This document shows positions 54,021 through 62,097 of a stretch of DNA of 64,000 bases, piece after piece (within the stretch, counting starts at the first letter, position 1; the number at the start of each line of letters is the position of its first letter). The stretch lies in assembly GCF_003184905.1 (NCBI RefSeq), contig NZ_QFRU01000001.1, positions 124,001 to 188,000 on the forward strand, given 5' to 3'. This stretch comes from Bacillus sp. CGMCC 1.16541. GTDB taxonomy: Bacteria; Bacillota; Bacilli; Bacillales; Bacillaceae_H. A program made the position numbers and the translations under genes. The notes under the pieces are model-generated. The model was not told where the DNA came from. It saw only the letters and a program-made list of their open reading frames with translations, and made no database searches.

Positions 54021-54884
54021 ATGAAAAGTAAAGTTTTATTGCTTTGTATCACAACACTGTTAACCTGTATTGTTTGTGCTTTTGCGTACGATCAATCTCC
54101 TAGCAAAAACACAGCCAAGTCAGTATCTATTATCGCTCATCGAGGAGCTTCAACCTATGCACCAGAGCACACCATCGCTGCTTACGAACTAGCAAAAAAA
54201 ATGGGCAGTGACTATATTGAAATCGACTTACAATCAACTAAAGATGGTCACCTTGTTGCGATGCATGATTTAACAGTCAACCGTACAACAAATGGGTTTG
54301 GCTTTGTTAAAAACTTAACGCTAGAAGACATTAAAAAGCTAAATGCAGGAAGTACGTTTAACAAACGATATCCACACTTAGCCAAGCCACTGTACACCAA
54401 ACAAAAAGTGCCAACCATTGATGAAATCTTCCAACATTTTGGCAACGATGTACAATACTATATTGAAACAAAATCGCCACAATACGGTGTGAAAATGGAA
54501 CAAAAGCTCTTAAGTAAGTTAAAGCAATATGACATCGATCAAGACAGAGTAATGATTCAATCATTTAGTAAAAAGAGCTTACAAACCCTTCATAAACTCG
54601 ATCCAAAACTAAAACTCGTTCAACTCATTAAATATGCAAGACATGCCAAAATCTCTGATAAACAAATTCAAGAATTACAAACATATGCAGTTGGCATCGG
54701 ACCTAATGCCTCTTCATTAAATCCAACGTATATTCAACGCTTACGCGAACATCACTTTGATATCCATCCTTATACGGTAAATGAGGAGAAAGACATGGAA
54801 AAACTCATTCGTTGGGGTGTCACTGGTATGTTTACCAATACGCCGGATGTGCTATATCGTGTGTTGTATCATGGTTCAGATTGA
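54021..54884 (+). CDS. Secreted glycerophosphodiester phosphodiesterase (GDPD/GlpQ-like)
   Basis: The 287-residue protein has a signal sequence (MKSKVLLLCITTLLTCIVCA) and a GDPD domain. IIAHRGASTYAPEHTIAAYELA carries the catalytic His/Arg, and DYIEIDLQSTKDGHLVAMHDLTVNRTT the metal-binding Glu/Asp and second His. YYIETKSP and HPYTVNEEKDMEKL follow. It releases glycerol-3-phosphate from phosphodiesters outside the cell, possibly from teichoic acid or lipids. It has an AAAGGAG ribosome site. Confidence 0.92.
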   Translation: MKSKVLLLCITTLLTCIVCAFAYDQSPSKNTAKSVSIIAHRGASTYAPEHTIAAYELAKKMGSDYIEIDLQSTKDGHLVAMHDLTVNRTTNGFGFVKNLTLEDIKKLNAGSTFNKRYPHLAKPLYTKQKVPTIDEIFQHFGNDVQYYIETKSPQYGVKMEQKLLSKLKQYDIDQDRVMIQSFSKKSLQTLHKLDPKLKLVQLIKYARHAKISDKQIQELQTYAVGIGPNASSLNPTYIQRLREHHFDIHPYTVNEEKDMEKLIRWGVTGMFTNTPDVLYRVLYHGSD

Positions 54885-54952
54885 CGAGAACCCAGAGGGT
54901 TTCTCGTCAATCTGAAAAAGTCGGCCGATGATGAACATCGGCCGACTTTTTT
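54876..54952 (+). terminator. Tandem terminators after the GDPD gene
   Basis: A 15 bp stem (54876-54890 with 54900-54914, TCAGATTGACGAGAA and complement) spans the stop codon. A second stem (AAAAGTCGGCCGATG at 54916-54930 with CATCGGCCGACTTTT at 54936-54950) ends in a T-run. Confidence 0.85.
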
Positions 54953-55081
54953 GTCGTAGGAGTTTCTAGCTACGTGTTTCCACACATACTTCTTTTTGCT
55001 TCTCACAATTTTATTATAGTCTAAGCAAAATTAAACTCAAGAGATGTTACACAATTGTTATAAACCTGAAACATCGTTGTT

Positions 55082-55579
55082 TTACAAAATAAGCATCATA
55101 TGTTGTTCATCAATAAATGTACCATTGATTTTTAATGCATTTTTTTCATAGCCATAACCCTCAAATCCCAACTTTTCATATAACCCTCGAGCACTTTTAT
55201 TTTCTGCAGCTACGACAAGGTAAATTTGTGTTAGCTCTTCAATTTTCTTTGCATGATTAACTGCGTATTGAAGTAGCTTCTTCCCTGTTCCACTCCCTCT
55301 TGCAACAGGTGCCACATACATCCCCCATATATCACCTTTATGTTTCACTTTTAGAGGTTTGCGTTGTTCAAAGCCGACAATCCCTACTAACTGATTCTCT
55401 AAAAAAGCACCAACGAGAAAGCGACTAGCTTCTTGGGGAAATTGCTTTCGAATCTCTGTTAATTCTTTTTCTTGTGCTTCTTCATAACTGTTTACGAAAC
55501 TTTCTGGATGATCTTTCAAAGCTTGTAAACGTAAAGCCCAGTAACTTTCGACATCATTTTTTGTTAATAACCGAATCAT
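55082..55579 (-). CDS. GNAT-family N-acetyltransferase
   Basis: The 165-residue protein has GNAT motif A in YVAPVARGSGTGKKLLQYAVNHA and motif B in VAAENKSARGLYEKLGFEGYG. It follows a second GNAT gene of equal length by 15 bp on the same strand, so the two are probably co-transcribed. The substrate is unknown. Confidence 0.88.
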   Translation of the reverse strand: MIRLLTKNDVESYWALRLQALKDHPESFVNSYEEAQEKELTEIRKQFPQEASRFLVGAFLENQLVGIVGFEQRKPLKVKHKGDIWGMYVAPVARGSGTGKKLLQYAVNHAKKIEELTQIYLVVAAENKSARGLYEKLGFEGYGYEKNALKINGTFIDEQHMMLIL

Positions 55580-55594
55580 CTTGTCACCTTTGCA

Positions 55595-56092
55595 TCATAA
55601 GATTTTATCATAACAGTAAAATGGATTATCTTTGCCATGGAAAGACATCGTGCCGACTTGTTTGTATCCGCTCTTTTTAAATACGTTTTGTGCTTTTTTG
55701 TTTAACGAGTACGTATCAACTTTCATATAAAGTACGCCGCTATTTTTAGCCACACTCTCAGCATGTGCAATTAGCTTTGTAGCAATTCCGCCTTTACGAA
55801 CTGCTGGATCTACAACAAGGCGATGAAACGTATAAGCCTCTCCTTGTTTTCTCCAATCAATCGGCTTGTATTCGTCTGGCTCATTTTGATCAACAGTAAT
55901 AGAACCAATAACCTGATCATCTTCCTCCATCACATATAGCCCACCTTGTTGAATATCACGCTCAAAAATAGAACGAACAGGATATGTTTCATCCCACTGA
56001 TCCACACCCTCTTCTTTCATGATTTCTACCGTATCGTTTACCATACTCATAATGGTTAAAAGATCTTCTGACGTTCCTTTTCGAATTCTCAT
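55595..56092 (-). CDS. GNAT-family N-acetyltransferase
   Basis: The 165-residue protein has motif A in LVVDPAVRKGGIATKLIAHAESVA and motif B in KVDTYSLNKKAQNVFKKSGYKQVG. The sequence is only distantly similar to the neighbour at 55082, so the pair is not a recent duplication. It is the first gene of the pair. Confidence 0.88.
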   Translation of the reverse strand: MRIRKGTSEDLLTIMSMVNDTVEIMKEEGVDQWDETYPVRSIFERDIQQGGLYVMEEDDQVIGSITVDQNEPDEYKPIDWRKQGEAYTFHRLVVDPAVRKGGIATKLIAHAESVAKNSGVLYMKVDTYSLNKKAQNVFKKSGYKQVGTMSFHGKDNPFYCYDKIL

Positions 56093-56448
56093 TCCTTGCC
56101 CCTCACTTCCTTGTACTAGTTTATCCTTTTTTCTCTCTAGCCAAAATAAAGAAGCTTCCTTTTAGAAGCTCCCCCTTACTTTATCTACAAATCATCTCAT
56201 TTTATCACGATGTCACGCCTTGCTCTCACACAAGTTACGCCATCTTATCCAATATTTCCTAAAATCAGTGTACGATATGCAACGGCTTTCAAGTCAAGGT
56301 ATTTTTTACAAGTCCTTCTACAAATTATCATAAAAACACCTCAGTTCTCAGAGCTTATGAAGACCTAATTAAAAAAAGATAGAACTTTTCAATTTTTCTA
56401 AAGCACCCGTTAGCTGAAAAAGAGGTCGTTTTAGAGGTGAGCATTAGT

Positions 56449-56468
56449 TTTTTTATCCGGATAAAAAA
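56449..56468. promoter_or_regulatory. 20 bp perfect palindrome downstream of yidC2
   Basis: Six T residues, ATCCGGAT and six A residues form a perfect palindrome. It supplies the T-run of the yidC2 terminator (56469-56504), and its symmetry could also bind a protein. The rest of the 56093-56547 gap shows no gene. Confidence 0.4.
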
Positions 56469-56504
56469 GAGGATATATGCTCATATATTGAACATAATAT
56501 CCTC
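56469..56504 (-). terminator. Terminator after yidC2
   Basis: GAGGATAT (56469-56476) pairs with ATATCCTC (56497-56504), followed on the minus strand by six T residues. Confidence 0.75.
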
Positions 56505-56547
56505 TTATTCGTTTAGCCCATTTAATATCAGAAGCTAATTTTTTAAT

Positions 56548-57315
56548 TTATTTAGATACGATAGGTTGAGAAGCATCTTTACTTTTTAATAACTCCATGC
56601 GCTTTTTCAAGTAGTAACCTTGAATAATACCGAATACGTTACCGATAACCCAGTATAGCGCTAATGCTGATGGAAGTGTAAAACCAGCAATTAAAACGAA
56701 TACTGGCATAATATTCATCATCATTTTCATTGGTGGCTGAATTTCATCCGTCATACTTACACGAATTTGTAAAAATGTAGTGATTGCAGCCACAACCGGT
56801 AAGATATGATATGGGTCTGCTTGCCCTAGGCTGAACCATAAGAAGGAATGTTCAGCAATTGCGGTTGTACGTCCAATCGCATAGTAGAATGCCATAATGA
56901 TTGGAAATTGAAATAAAATTGGCAAACATCCACCAAGCGGATTAATTTGATGTTTTTGATAAAGTCCCATCATCTCTTTTTGCATTTTTTGCTGTGATTC
57001 AGGATCTTTCTTCCCTGCGTATTTCTTTTGAATGCTTTCCATCTCAGGACGTAACGCTTGCATAGCCATTGTGCTTTTTTGCTGTTTCATAATAAGTGGT
57101 AACAACACAAGACGAATAATAATCGTTACTGCGATAATAGAAAGTCCAAAATTACCACCAAGCCATTCAGCCATTGTTGTAAGGGCAACAGACATTGGAT
57201 ACACAAAGTAGTGATCCCAAATCCCTGTACTTTCTGATGTAATTGGCTCACTCATACTACAACCTGTTAATAGTAGCATCAATGACGCTACCAATAAAAT
57301 CCATTTTCGTTTCAT
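56548..57315 (-). CDS. yidC2: Membrane protein insertase YidC2 (YqjG-type)
   Basis: The 255-residue YidC/Oxa1 insertase has a lipoprotein signal (lipobox LLTGC) and five membrane segments. The Arg of the hydrophilic groove is in ITVTIIIRLVLLPLIMKQQKS-like IIAVTIIIRLVLLP. The cytoplasmic coiled coil is LRPEMESIQKKYAGKKDPES and the tail ends IIQGYYLKKRMELLKSKD. The start is ATG at 57313-57315, or the adjacent TTG at 57316-57318. AGGAGG lies 7-10 bp upstream and is masked by a stem formed with the end of the mifM-like gene. It is probably induced when the main insertase SpoIIIJ fails. Confidence 0.9.
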   Translation of the reverse strand: MKRKWILLVASLMLLLTGCSMSEPITSESTGIWDHYFVYPMSVALTTMAEWLGGNFGLSIIAVTIIIRLVLLPLIMKQQKSTMAMQALRPEMESIQKKYAGKKDPESQQKMQKEMMGLYQKHQINPLGGCLPILFQFPIIMAFYYAIGRTTAIAEHSFLWFSLGQADPYHILPVVAAITTFLQIRVSMTDEIQPPMKMMMNIMPVFVLIAGFTLPSALALYWVIGNVFGIIQGYYLKKRMELLKSKDASQPIVSK

Positions 57316-57317
57316 CA

Positions 57318-57377
57318 ATTCTGTTCCTCCTAAAAAGTGAAATAGTTTACGTTATAAAGTGATTAGAAGGAAAGAAT
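57318..57377 (-). promoter_or_regulatory. Hairpin sequestering the yidC2 ribosome site
   Basis: On the transcript, ATTCT plus TCCTTCTAA (57363-57377, the codons for D81-L85 of the mifM-like gene) pair with TTAGGAGGA and AGAAT (57318-57333), with one G-T wobble and a small internal loop. The paired region includes the complete AGGAGG of yidC2. A ribosome paused just upstream would open the stem. Confidence 0.75.
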
Positions 57378-57618
57378 CTTCGTCATCATTATTCTTTTCT
57401 TTCATCGGTTTCTTCTTATATATATACGTAAATAAATTAAGGCGCTTCCACAATAGGAAAACCGAGCGATCTATGGTTATATCTGTTTCATATACAAAGC
57501 GTTGAGAATGAAACAATAAATGTCTAGATTCTCGTACAATGTAATAACAAATAACATAGAACAAAATAGTAGACACATACGGTACATATATAAATAGGTC
57601 TTGATAAAAAAATTCCAT
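57352..57618 (-). CDS. mifM: MifM-like translation-arrest sensor peptide
   Basis: The 88-residue product starts at the ATG at 57616-57618 after GAAAGAGGT. It has one membrane helix (LFIYVPYVSTILFYVICYY), as B. subtilis MifM (95 residues) does, and a basic stretch LLWKRLNLFTYIYKKKPMK. It ends NNDDEDSFLLITL, resembling the acidic MifM arrest end NDEEDAGSLLL. It lies directly upstream of yidC2 and its last codons pair with the yidC2 ribosome site. MifM monitors membrane insertion: poor insertion prolongs stalling, opens the hairpin and allows YidC2 synthesis. The primary sequence is otherwise strongly diverged. Confidence 0.78.
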   Translation of the reverse strand: MEFFYQDLFIYVPYVSTILFYVICYYIVRESRHLLFHSQRFVYETDITIDRSVFLLWKRLNLFTYIYKKKPMKEKNNDDEDSFLLITL

Positions 57619-57727
57619 GTGTCGACCTCTTTCATAAACGACATTTATACTATATGAGTGTAGCATGTACACACGTATTTCACAACTTTGTTCATCATAA
57701 TTAAAGGTAATCTGATTAAAAAGCTCC

Positions 57728-57760
57728 AAAAAAAATAACTCGGCATTCACCGAGTCACTT
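57728..57760 (-). terminator. Terminator of the sucrose PTS operon
   Basis: ACTCGG (57738-57743) pairs with CCGAGT (57750-57755), with T-runs on both sides, 3 bp after the fructokinase stop. Confidence 0.8.
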
Positions 57761-57762
57761 TT

Positions 57763-58710
57763 TTACTTTGTTAAAATGTCTTTCACTTCTTCAATTGTCG
57801 GAAGAGCTGTCATTGCTCCTTTTGTTGACGCTGCTAATGCGCCTGACACGCTCGCAAAGCGACCAAATTGACGTAGATCGTCTTCCGTTAAGTCAGAAAG
57901 CTTTCCTTTGTACTCATTCACACAGTAAAGCATTCCTGATACAAAAGCATCACCAGCTCCTGTTGTATCCACTGCGTTTACTTTCATTGCCTCTACCTTT
58001 ACGCGTGCGTTTTTTGCAATTGCGTAACTGCCCTCTGCTCCTAATGTCACAATGAGTAGCGGAATTTCATAGTGAGCTAACGCTTCAATACCTTGTTCAA
58101 TGTCTTCAATTCCTGTAATGAAAGCAAGCTCTTCTTCAGAAATTTTGAGTACATCTGCATACGGAATCATTTCAAGGATTGTTTCTTTTAGCTTCTCTTC
58201 ATCTTTCCAAAGTGTAAGACGGATGTTCGGATCAAACGAAACGACCACATCTTGTTCTTTTGCAAACTTTACCGCTTTGATTGTTGCTGAACGCGAAGGT
58301 TCGCTAATCATTGAAATGGTTCCAAAATGAAGAATTCGATGTTGGTTAAATACATCTTCATTCACTTCATCTTCACGTAAAAACCGATCTGCACTTGGAT
58401 CGATGTAAAAATCGAAACTGCGCTCACCATTTTCTGCAAGTGTCACAAACACAGCGCCCGTTCTGGCTTCTTCTGTTAATGTGAGCTCTGATGTATTTAC
58501 ACCGTAACTTTTTAATGTATCTTGTAGAAAACGACCTAATACATCATTTCCTACTTTCCCTAAAAATGTAGAAGGTAATCCAAGGCGTGCTACCCCCACC
58601 GCTACATTGGCAGGAGCTCCACCTGGACTTTTTTGATACGTCAGATTTGTTTCATCAAGCGGAATGAAGTCGATTAGCGCTTCACCTAATGAAATAACAC
58701 CACTTTTCAT
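57763..58710 (-). CDS. scrK: Fructokinase, PfkB family
   Basis: The 315-residue ribokinase-like sugar kinase starts at the ATG at 58708-58710 after AAGGAGA. It has KSPGGAPANVAVGVARLG (the di-glycine sugar site) and VDTTGAGDAFVSGML with the catalytic Asp and anion hole. It phosphorylates the fructose released from sucrose-6-phosphate. It is the last gene of the sucrose PTS operon, 25 bp after the EIIBC gene. No sucrose-6-phosphate hydrolase gene is in the operon. Confidence 0.9.
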   Translation of the reverse strand: MKSGVISLGEALIDFIPLDETNLTYQKSPGGAPANVAVGVARLGLPSTFLGKVGNDVLGRFLQDTLKSYGVNTSELTLTEEARTGAVFVTLAENGERSFDFYIDPSADRFLREDEVNEDVFNQHRILHFGTISMISEPSRSATIKAVKFAKEQDVVVSFDPNIRLTLWKDEEKLKETILEMIPYADVLKISEEELAFITGIEDIEQGIEALAHYEIPLLIVTLGAEGSYAIAKNARVKVEAMKVNAVDTTGAGDAFVSGMLYCVNEYKGKLSDLTEDDLRQFGRFASVSGALAASTKGAMTALPTIEEVKDILTK

Positions 58711-58735
58711 GCTCTCTCTCTCCTTCATGGAAACA

Positions 58736-60121
58736 TTAATCTTCTTTTAACTTCATAAAGAATGTAATCGTAAATGCAACACCGATTGAAATGACCATTC
58801 CAATAATATAATGAATTAAGTTTGACATCCCTAGTGGTGCAGCAATAGCCATCATCGGAATACCTGTTAAGCCGTATGCATTCGCTGCTACATTCATCAA
58901 TACAACATATCCACCACCAGCAGCTCCACCGATGGCTGCTGCAATAAATGGTTTACGCAACTTTAAGTTGACACCGAAAATAATCGGTTCTGTAATTCCT
59001 AAAAACGAAGAAACAGCACCAGGAATCGCAATTTCTTTTGTTTTCTTATTTTTCGTTTTAAAATAAACCGCTAGACCAGCTCCACCTTGTGCAACGTTCG
59101 CACACGCCCAAATTGGTAGTAAGAAGTTGACACCAATTTTCGGATTCGCAATTAACCCCGCTTCAATGGCATGGAAGCTGTGTTGTAAGCCTGTTAATAC
59201 AATGGTTGAATACAGTCCACCAAATACAATTCCGGCAACAAATCCAGCTGTATTGTAAAGCGATTGTAAGCCAACTGAAATTAAATCACCAATGTATTTT
59301 CCAAATGGTCCAATGATAATTAATGAAATAAAGCCTGTCATAATCACAGTTACAAATGGTGTCACTAATAAATCAATTGCATTTGGTACAACTTTACGCA
59401 GTCCTTTTTCAATTTTACTCATCACATAAATCGCAAGTAAAATCGGAACAACCGTACCTTGATAACCTAAGAGTGGGAACTCATACCCTAAAAACGTCAT
59501 GTACTCTGGTTGTGCATCTGCTAACGTCCAAGGATTTAGTAAGTTTGGATGTGTTAAAATTCCACCAATAACCGCACCTAAATAAGGATTGGCTCCAAAT
59601 TCTTTTGCTGCTGAGTATCCAATTAAAATCGGTAAAATAATAAACGCTGCACTTGAGAACATATCGAGTAGTACAAATAACGCACTATCTTCTGATACCC
59701 ACTTAAATGCACGCATCATTCCAAGTAATCCCATTAACAAACCACTTGCGACAATCGCTGGGATGATTGGAACAAAGATATTTGATAATACACGGGCAAA
59801 GCGAGCAAACGGGTTCATTTTTTTCTTCATTTCATCTTGATGATTAGCCGCTTCTTCACTCTTTTCTTCTTGAAGACCAATTTCATTTGCAAACGATGCA
59901 TAGACTTTGTTCACTAGCCCTGTTCCAAAGATAATTTGAAATTGACCAGAGTTTGAAAAAGCACCTTTTATGTCATCGAGCTCATCAAGTCCTTTTTGGT
60001 CAACTTTGCTTTCATCCCGAAGAACAAGACGAAGTCGCGTCGCGCAGTGTTGTGCGCTGACAACGTTTTCTTTCCCACCCAAAAGGGGGACGAGTTTCTT
60101 TCCTGTTTCTTTTGGATCCAT
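58736..60121 (-). CDS. sacP: Sucrose-type PTS EIIBC permease
   Basis: The 461-residue protein has an EIIB domain with phospho-Cys in SAQHCATRLRLVL (Cys26) and an EIIC domain with about ten helices (NIFVPIIPAIVASGLLMGLLG, GITEPIIFGVNLKLRKPFIAAAIGG). It lacks an EIIA domain and presumably uses the separate EIIA at 61231. The sucrose assignment rests on the fructokinase partner and on a RAT site like that of sacB/sacP in the leader. A related glucoside, for example trehalose, is possible. Confidence 0.88.
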   Translation of the reverse strand: MDPKETGKKLVPLLGGKENVVSAQHCATRLRLVLRDESKVDQKGLDELDDIKGAFSNSGQFQIIFGTGLVNKVYASFANEIGLQEEKSEEAANHQDEMKKKMNPFARFARVLSNIFVPIIPAIVASGLLMGLLGMMRAFKWVSEDSALFVLLDMFSSAAFIILPILIGYSAAKEFGANPYLGAVIGGILTHPNLLNPWTLADAQPEYMTFLGYEFPLLGYQGTVVPILLAIYVMSKIEKGLRKVVPNAIDLLVTPFVTVIMTGFISLIIIGPFGKYIGDLISVGLQSLYNTAGFVAGIVFGGLYSTIVLTGLQHSFHAIEAGLIANPKIGVNFLLPIWACANVAQGGAGLAVYFKTKNKKTKEIAIPGAVSSFLGITEPIIFGVNLKLRKPFIAAAIGGAAGGGYVVLMNVAANAYGLTGIPMMAIAAPLGMSNLIHYIIGMVISIGVAFTITFFMKLKED

Positions 60122-60191
60122 TATTCATCCTCCTCTAATTTTTATTAGGATTCGTTACTTTTGCTCATCTCATAAGTCTAAAAAAACAAAA

Positions 60192-60258
60192 AAGACCTAA
60201 AACATAGGCAAAAAAGGATACAAAAAGGGTGTCCTTTTCTCTACATGTTTTAGGTCTT
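60192..60258 (-). terminator. Antiterminator-controlled terminator in the sacP leader
   Basis: AAGACCTAAAACAT pairs with ATGTTTTAGGTCTT (60192-60205 and 60245-60258), ending in a T-run 70 bp before sacP. Its upstream arm overlaps the RAT site, so the two structures exclude each other. Confidence 0.88.
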
Positions 60259-60281
60259 GCCTGCCTTACCAGTCACAATCC
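60253..60281 (-). promoter_or_regulatory. RAT ribonucleic antiterminator (SacT/SacY type)
   Basis: The transcript reads GGATTGTGACTGGTAAGGCA then GGCAAGACC, nearly identical to the B. subtilis sacB/sacP RAT. Binding by the antiterminator encoded at 60366 would prevent folding of the terminator. Confidence 0.9.
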
Positions 60282-60306
60282 CAATCGATATGATTAATAC
60301 GGTTTC

Positions 60307-60335
60307 ATTTTATCTCTTTCGGCATTATTCGTCAA
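60307..60335 (-). promoter_or_regulatory. Promoter of the sacP-scrK unit
   Basis: TTGACG (60330-60335) and TAAAAT (60307-60312) are 17 bp apart on the minus strand, upstream of the RAT. A weak cre-like sequence (TGAAACCGTATTAA, two mismatches) begins directly after the -10. Confidence 0.7.
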
Positions 60336-60365
60336 TTATTTTAAATCAAAAACCCTCATATTCAA

Positions 60366-61193
60366 TCAAATTCGTTCTTTAATTCGATGAATGTGAAGAG
60401 TAATGTAACCAATTTCAGACTCTGGAAACGTAATGTCATACTCTTTCTTTAAAAATTCTCCAATCTTTTCGGCACATTGAAACGATTGCTCATACTTCGT
60501 TTTTAAAATAAGTAACATGTCATCATCCATTGAGTGAAACGGCTCTCTTTGTTCAACACGATTGAGTGCAAAACGTAAATGCGTCAGTAGTCGCTGATAG
60601 GACATGCTGTTTTCATCCATTGTGACATCTAACTCTTGTTCAATGATTCCTATCATCTCATTAATCATCGTTGCATGCATCATCGCCTGTTGCATACTGG
60701 ATGTTTCTAACTTCGCTGTGTGAATATGAAGTGCAATATAACCCGCTTCATCAATTGGCATATCTACTTCTAACCGAGCACGAACATGTTCGACTGCCCA
60801 CAGCCCAATTTCATACTCTGGGCGATACAGTGCTTTAATTTCATTTAACAGCTTGTTTTGAATGGCAATGCCTCGTCGCAACCGTTCAACCGCAAACGAT
60901 AAATGATCCGTTAACGCAATATGAATATGCTCACTTAATGTTACGTTTAGCGTCACTTCTGCATATGAAATAATTTCTTCCGCTACTTCAATATGCTCTT
61001 CAGGTACGTTTCGTAAAATTTCTTGAAACTTTTCATTTTCTTCTTTCATCACAAATAGTTTTTCAACTTTTGCCATGTTGATGATATCATTTTTCTTTTT
61101 TTGAAAAGCAATACCAGGGCCCATCGCAATTTTTTCGATGGCCCCCTCTTTGATGACAGCTGCATTATTGTTTAGTACTTTTAAAATTCTCAC
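60366..61193 (-). CDS. BglG/SacT-family transcriptional antiterminator
   Basis: The 275-residue protein has an RNA-binding CAT domain ([20 protein letters not shown], 1-about 58) and two PTS regulation domains with the conserved His residues ([34 protein letters not shown]-like region, [16 protein letters not shown]). PRD phosphorylation by HPr or the EII complex controls its activity. The RAT immediately downstream identifies its target as the sacP unit. It lies between the EIIA and EIIBC genes. Confidence 0.92.
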   Translation of the reverse strand: MRILKVLNNNAAVIKEGAIEKIAMGPGIAFQKKKNDIINMAKVEKLFVMKEENEKFQEILRNVPEEHIEVAEEIISYAEVTLNVTLSEHIHIALTDHLSFAVERLRRGIAIQNKLLNEIKALYRPEYEIGLWAVEHVRARLEVDMPIDEAGYIALHIHTAKLETSSMQQAMMHATMINEMIGIIEQELDVTMDENSMSYQRLLTHLRFALNRVEQREPFHSMDDDMLLILKTKYEQSFQCAEKIGEFLKKEYDITFPESEIGYITLHIHRIKERI

Positions 61194-61230
61194 CTTACTG
61201 TTCCTCCTTTACAGGAAGAAGATGCTTTCA

Positions 61231-61734
61231 TTACTTCATCGTCACTTTCGCAGATTCTGTTTGCCCTTTTTGAACAGAGCCTTGTGCTACTACTTCAAAT
61301 GAAGCCATTTGATCACTGTTTGTAATGACAACCGGTGTAATTGTGCTTTTCGCTTTTTGTTTCACTAATTCTAAATCAAATGTCACAAGTGGTGAACCCA
61401 CTTTTACTTTATCACCTTGTTGAATGTGAGCTTCAAATCCTTCGCCTTCCATTGCCACTGTTTCAAGGCCGATATGTATTAGTACTTCAGTACCTGCTTC
61501 TGTTTTTAAACCGATTGCATGTTTTGTATGGAATAATTGAACAACTTCTCCTTCAACTGGAGACACAACTTGTCCTTCAGTTGGCTCAATTGCGAATCCA
61601 TCGCCCATCATCTTTTGAGAGAATACTGGATCTGGCACTTCGCTTAAAGGTAAAATTGTTCCTGTTAGTGGTGCAACTAATGTCGTATCTTTTGAAACTT
61701 CTTTTGATTTACCGCCAAATAGTTTTTTAAACAT
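61231..61734 (-). CDS. Glucose-type PTS EIIA protein
   Basis: The 167-residue protein starts at the ATG at 61732-61734 after AAAGG. It is an EIIA-Glc/Crr-type domain: PLTGTILPLSEVPDPVFSQKMMGDGFAI, with the first active-site His in FHTKHAIGLKT and the phosphorylated His in EVLIHIGLETVAMEG. It delivers phosphate to the EIIBC protein, which lacks its own EIIA. It is the first gene of the sucrose PTS cluster. Confidence 0.92.
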   Translation of the reverse strand: MFKKLFGGKSKEVSKDTTLVAPLTGTILPLSEVPDPVFSQKMMGDGFAIEPTEGQVVSPVEGEVVQLFHTKHAIGLKTEAGTEVLIHIGLETVAMEGEGFEAHIQQGDKVKVGSPLVTFDLELVKQKAKSTITPVVITNSDQMASFEVVAQGSVQKGQTESAKVTMK

Positions 61735-61943
61735 GTTAATCACCTTTCTCTTTACAATTGTGTTATTGTTTTTAGCTTACCCCATCACACAAGTGTCAAA
61801 ACAAAAAAGCATGAAGAAAGACCATACTCTCTTGCACGCTTCACATGAAAGTCAATACGTTCACTATTTAAACATGGTTTTTACTGACTTGTAAATAAAA
61901 ATGTTTTAAAAATAGCAATTTTTACTATTAACTCATTCCTAAC

Positions 61944-62080
61944 GTGATGGTGGCTTACCTTTTAAAAAGGAGAGAGACATTAGCGACAAATAAATTTGTC
62001 CTCCTGCCTCTCTCCTTTTTAAAAGTGTCACGCATAAGCGTGACAAGGCAAGCTCCTGCTTGCCTGTAATCCACCATCAC
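61944..62080. other. Cloverleaf-like structured element
   Basis: Four nested or adjacent perfect stems are seen. The outer 10 bp is GTGATGGTGG (61944-61953)/CCACCATCAC (62071-62080). An 18 bp stem pairs 61959-61976 with 62008-62025 and holds a GACAAAT/ATTTGTC hairpin. The other two are GTCACGC/GCGTGAC (62027-62044) and AGGCAAGC/GCTTGCCT (62046-62065). It starts 17 bp after the azoreductase stop and lies upstream of the EIIA promoter region. No T-run follows the outer stem. It may be a 3' UTR RNA, a small mobile element or a regulatory RNA. Confidence 0.7.
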
Positions 62081-62097
62081 CATTAATGCGTATCAAC

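Noticed and set aside
55045-55061. WalR-box-like sequence TGTTAC-ACAAT-TGTTAT
   Set aside because: It lies between convergent gene ends (GDPD and GNAT), not upstream of any gene, so it is most likely chance.
61341-61730. 129-codon + strand frame opposite the EIIA gene
   Set aside because: It is Leu-rich shadow sequence of a clear PTS EIIA gene and has no ribosome site.
61931-62085. CRISPR array or tandem repeat
   Set aside because: The repeats here are inverted and nested, not direct with spacers. No CRISPR array was seen in the window.
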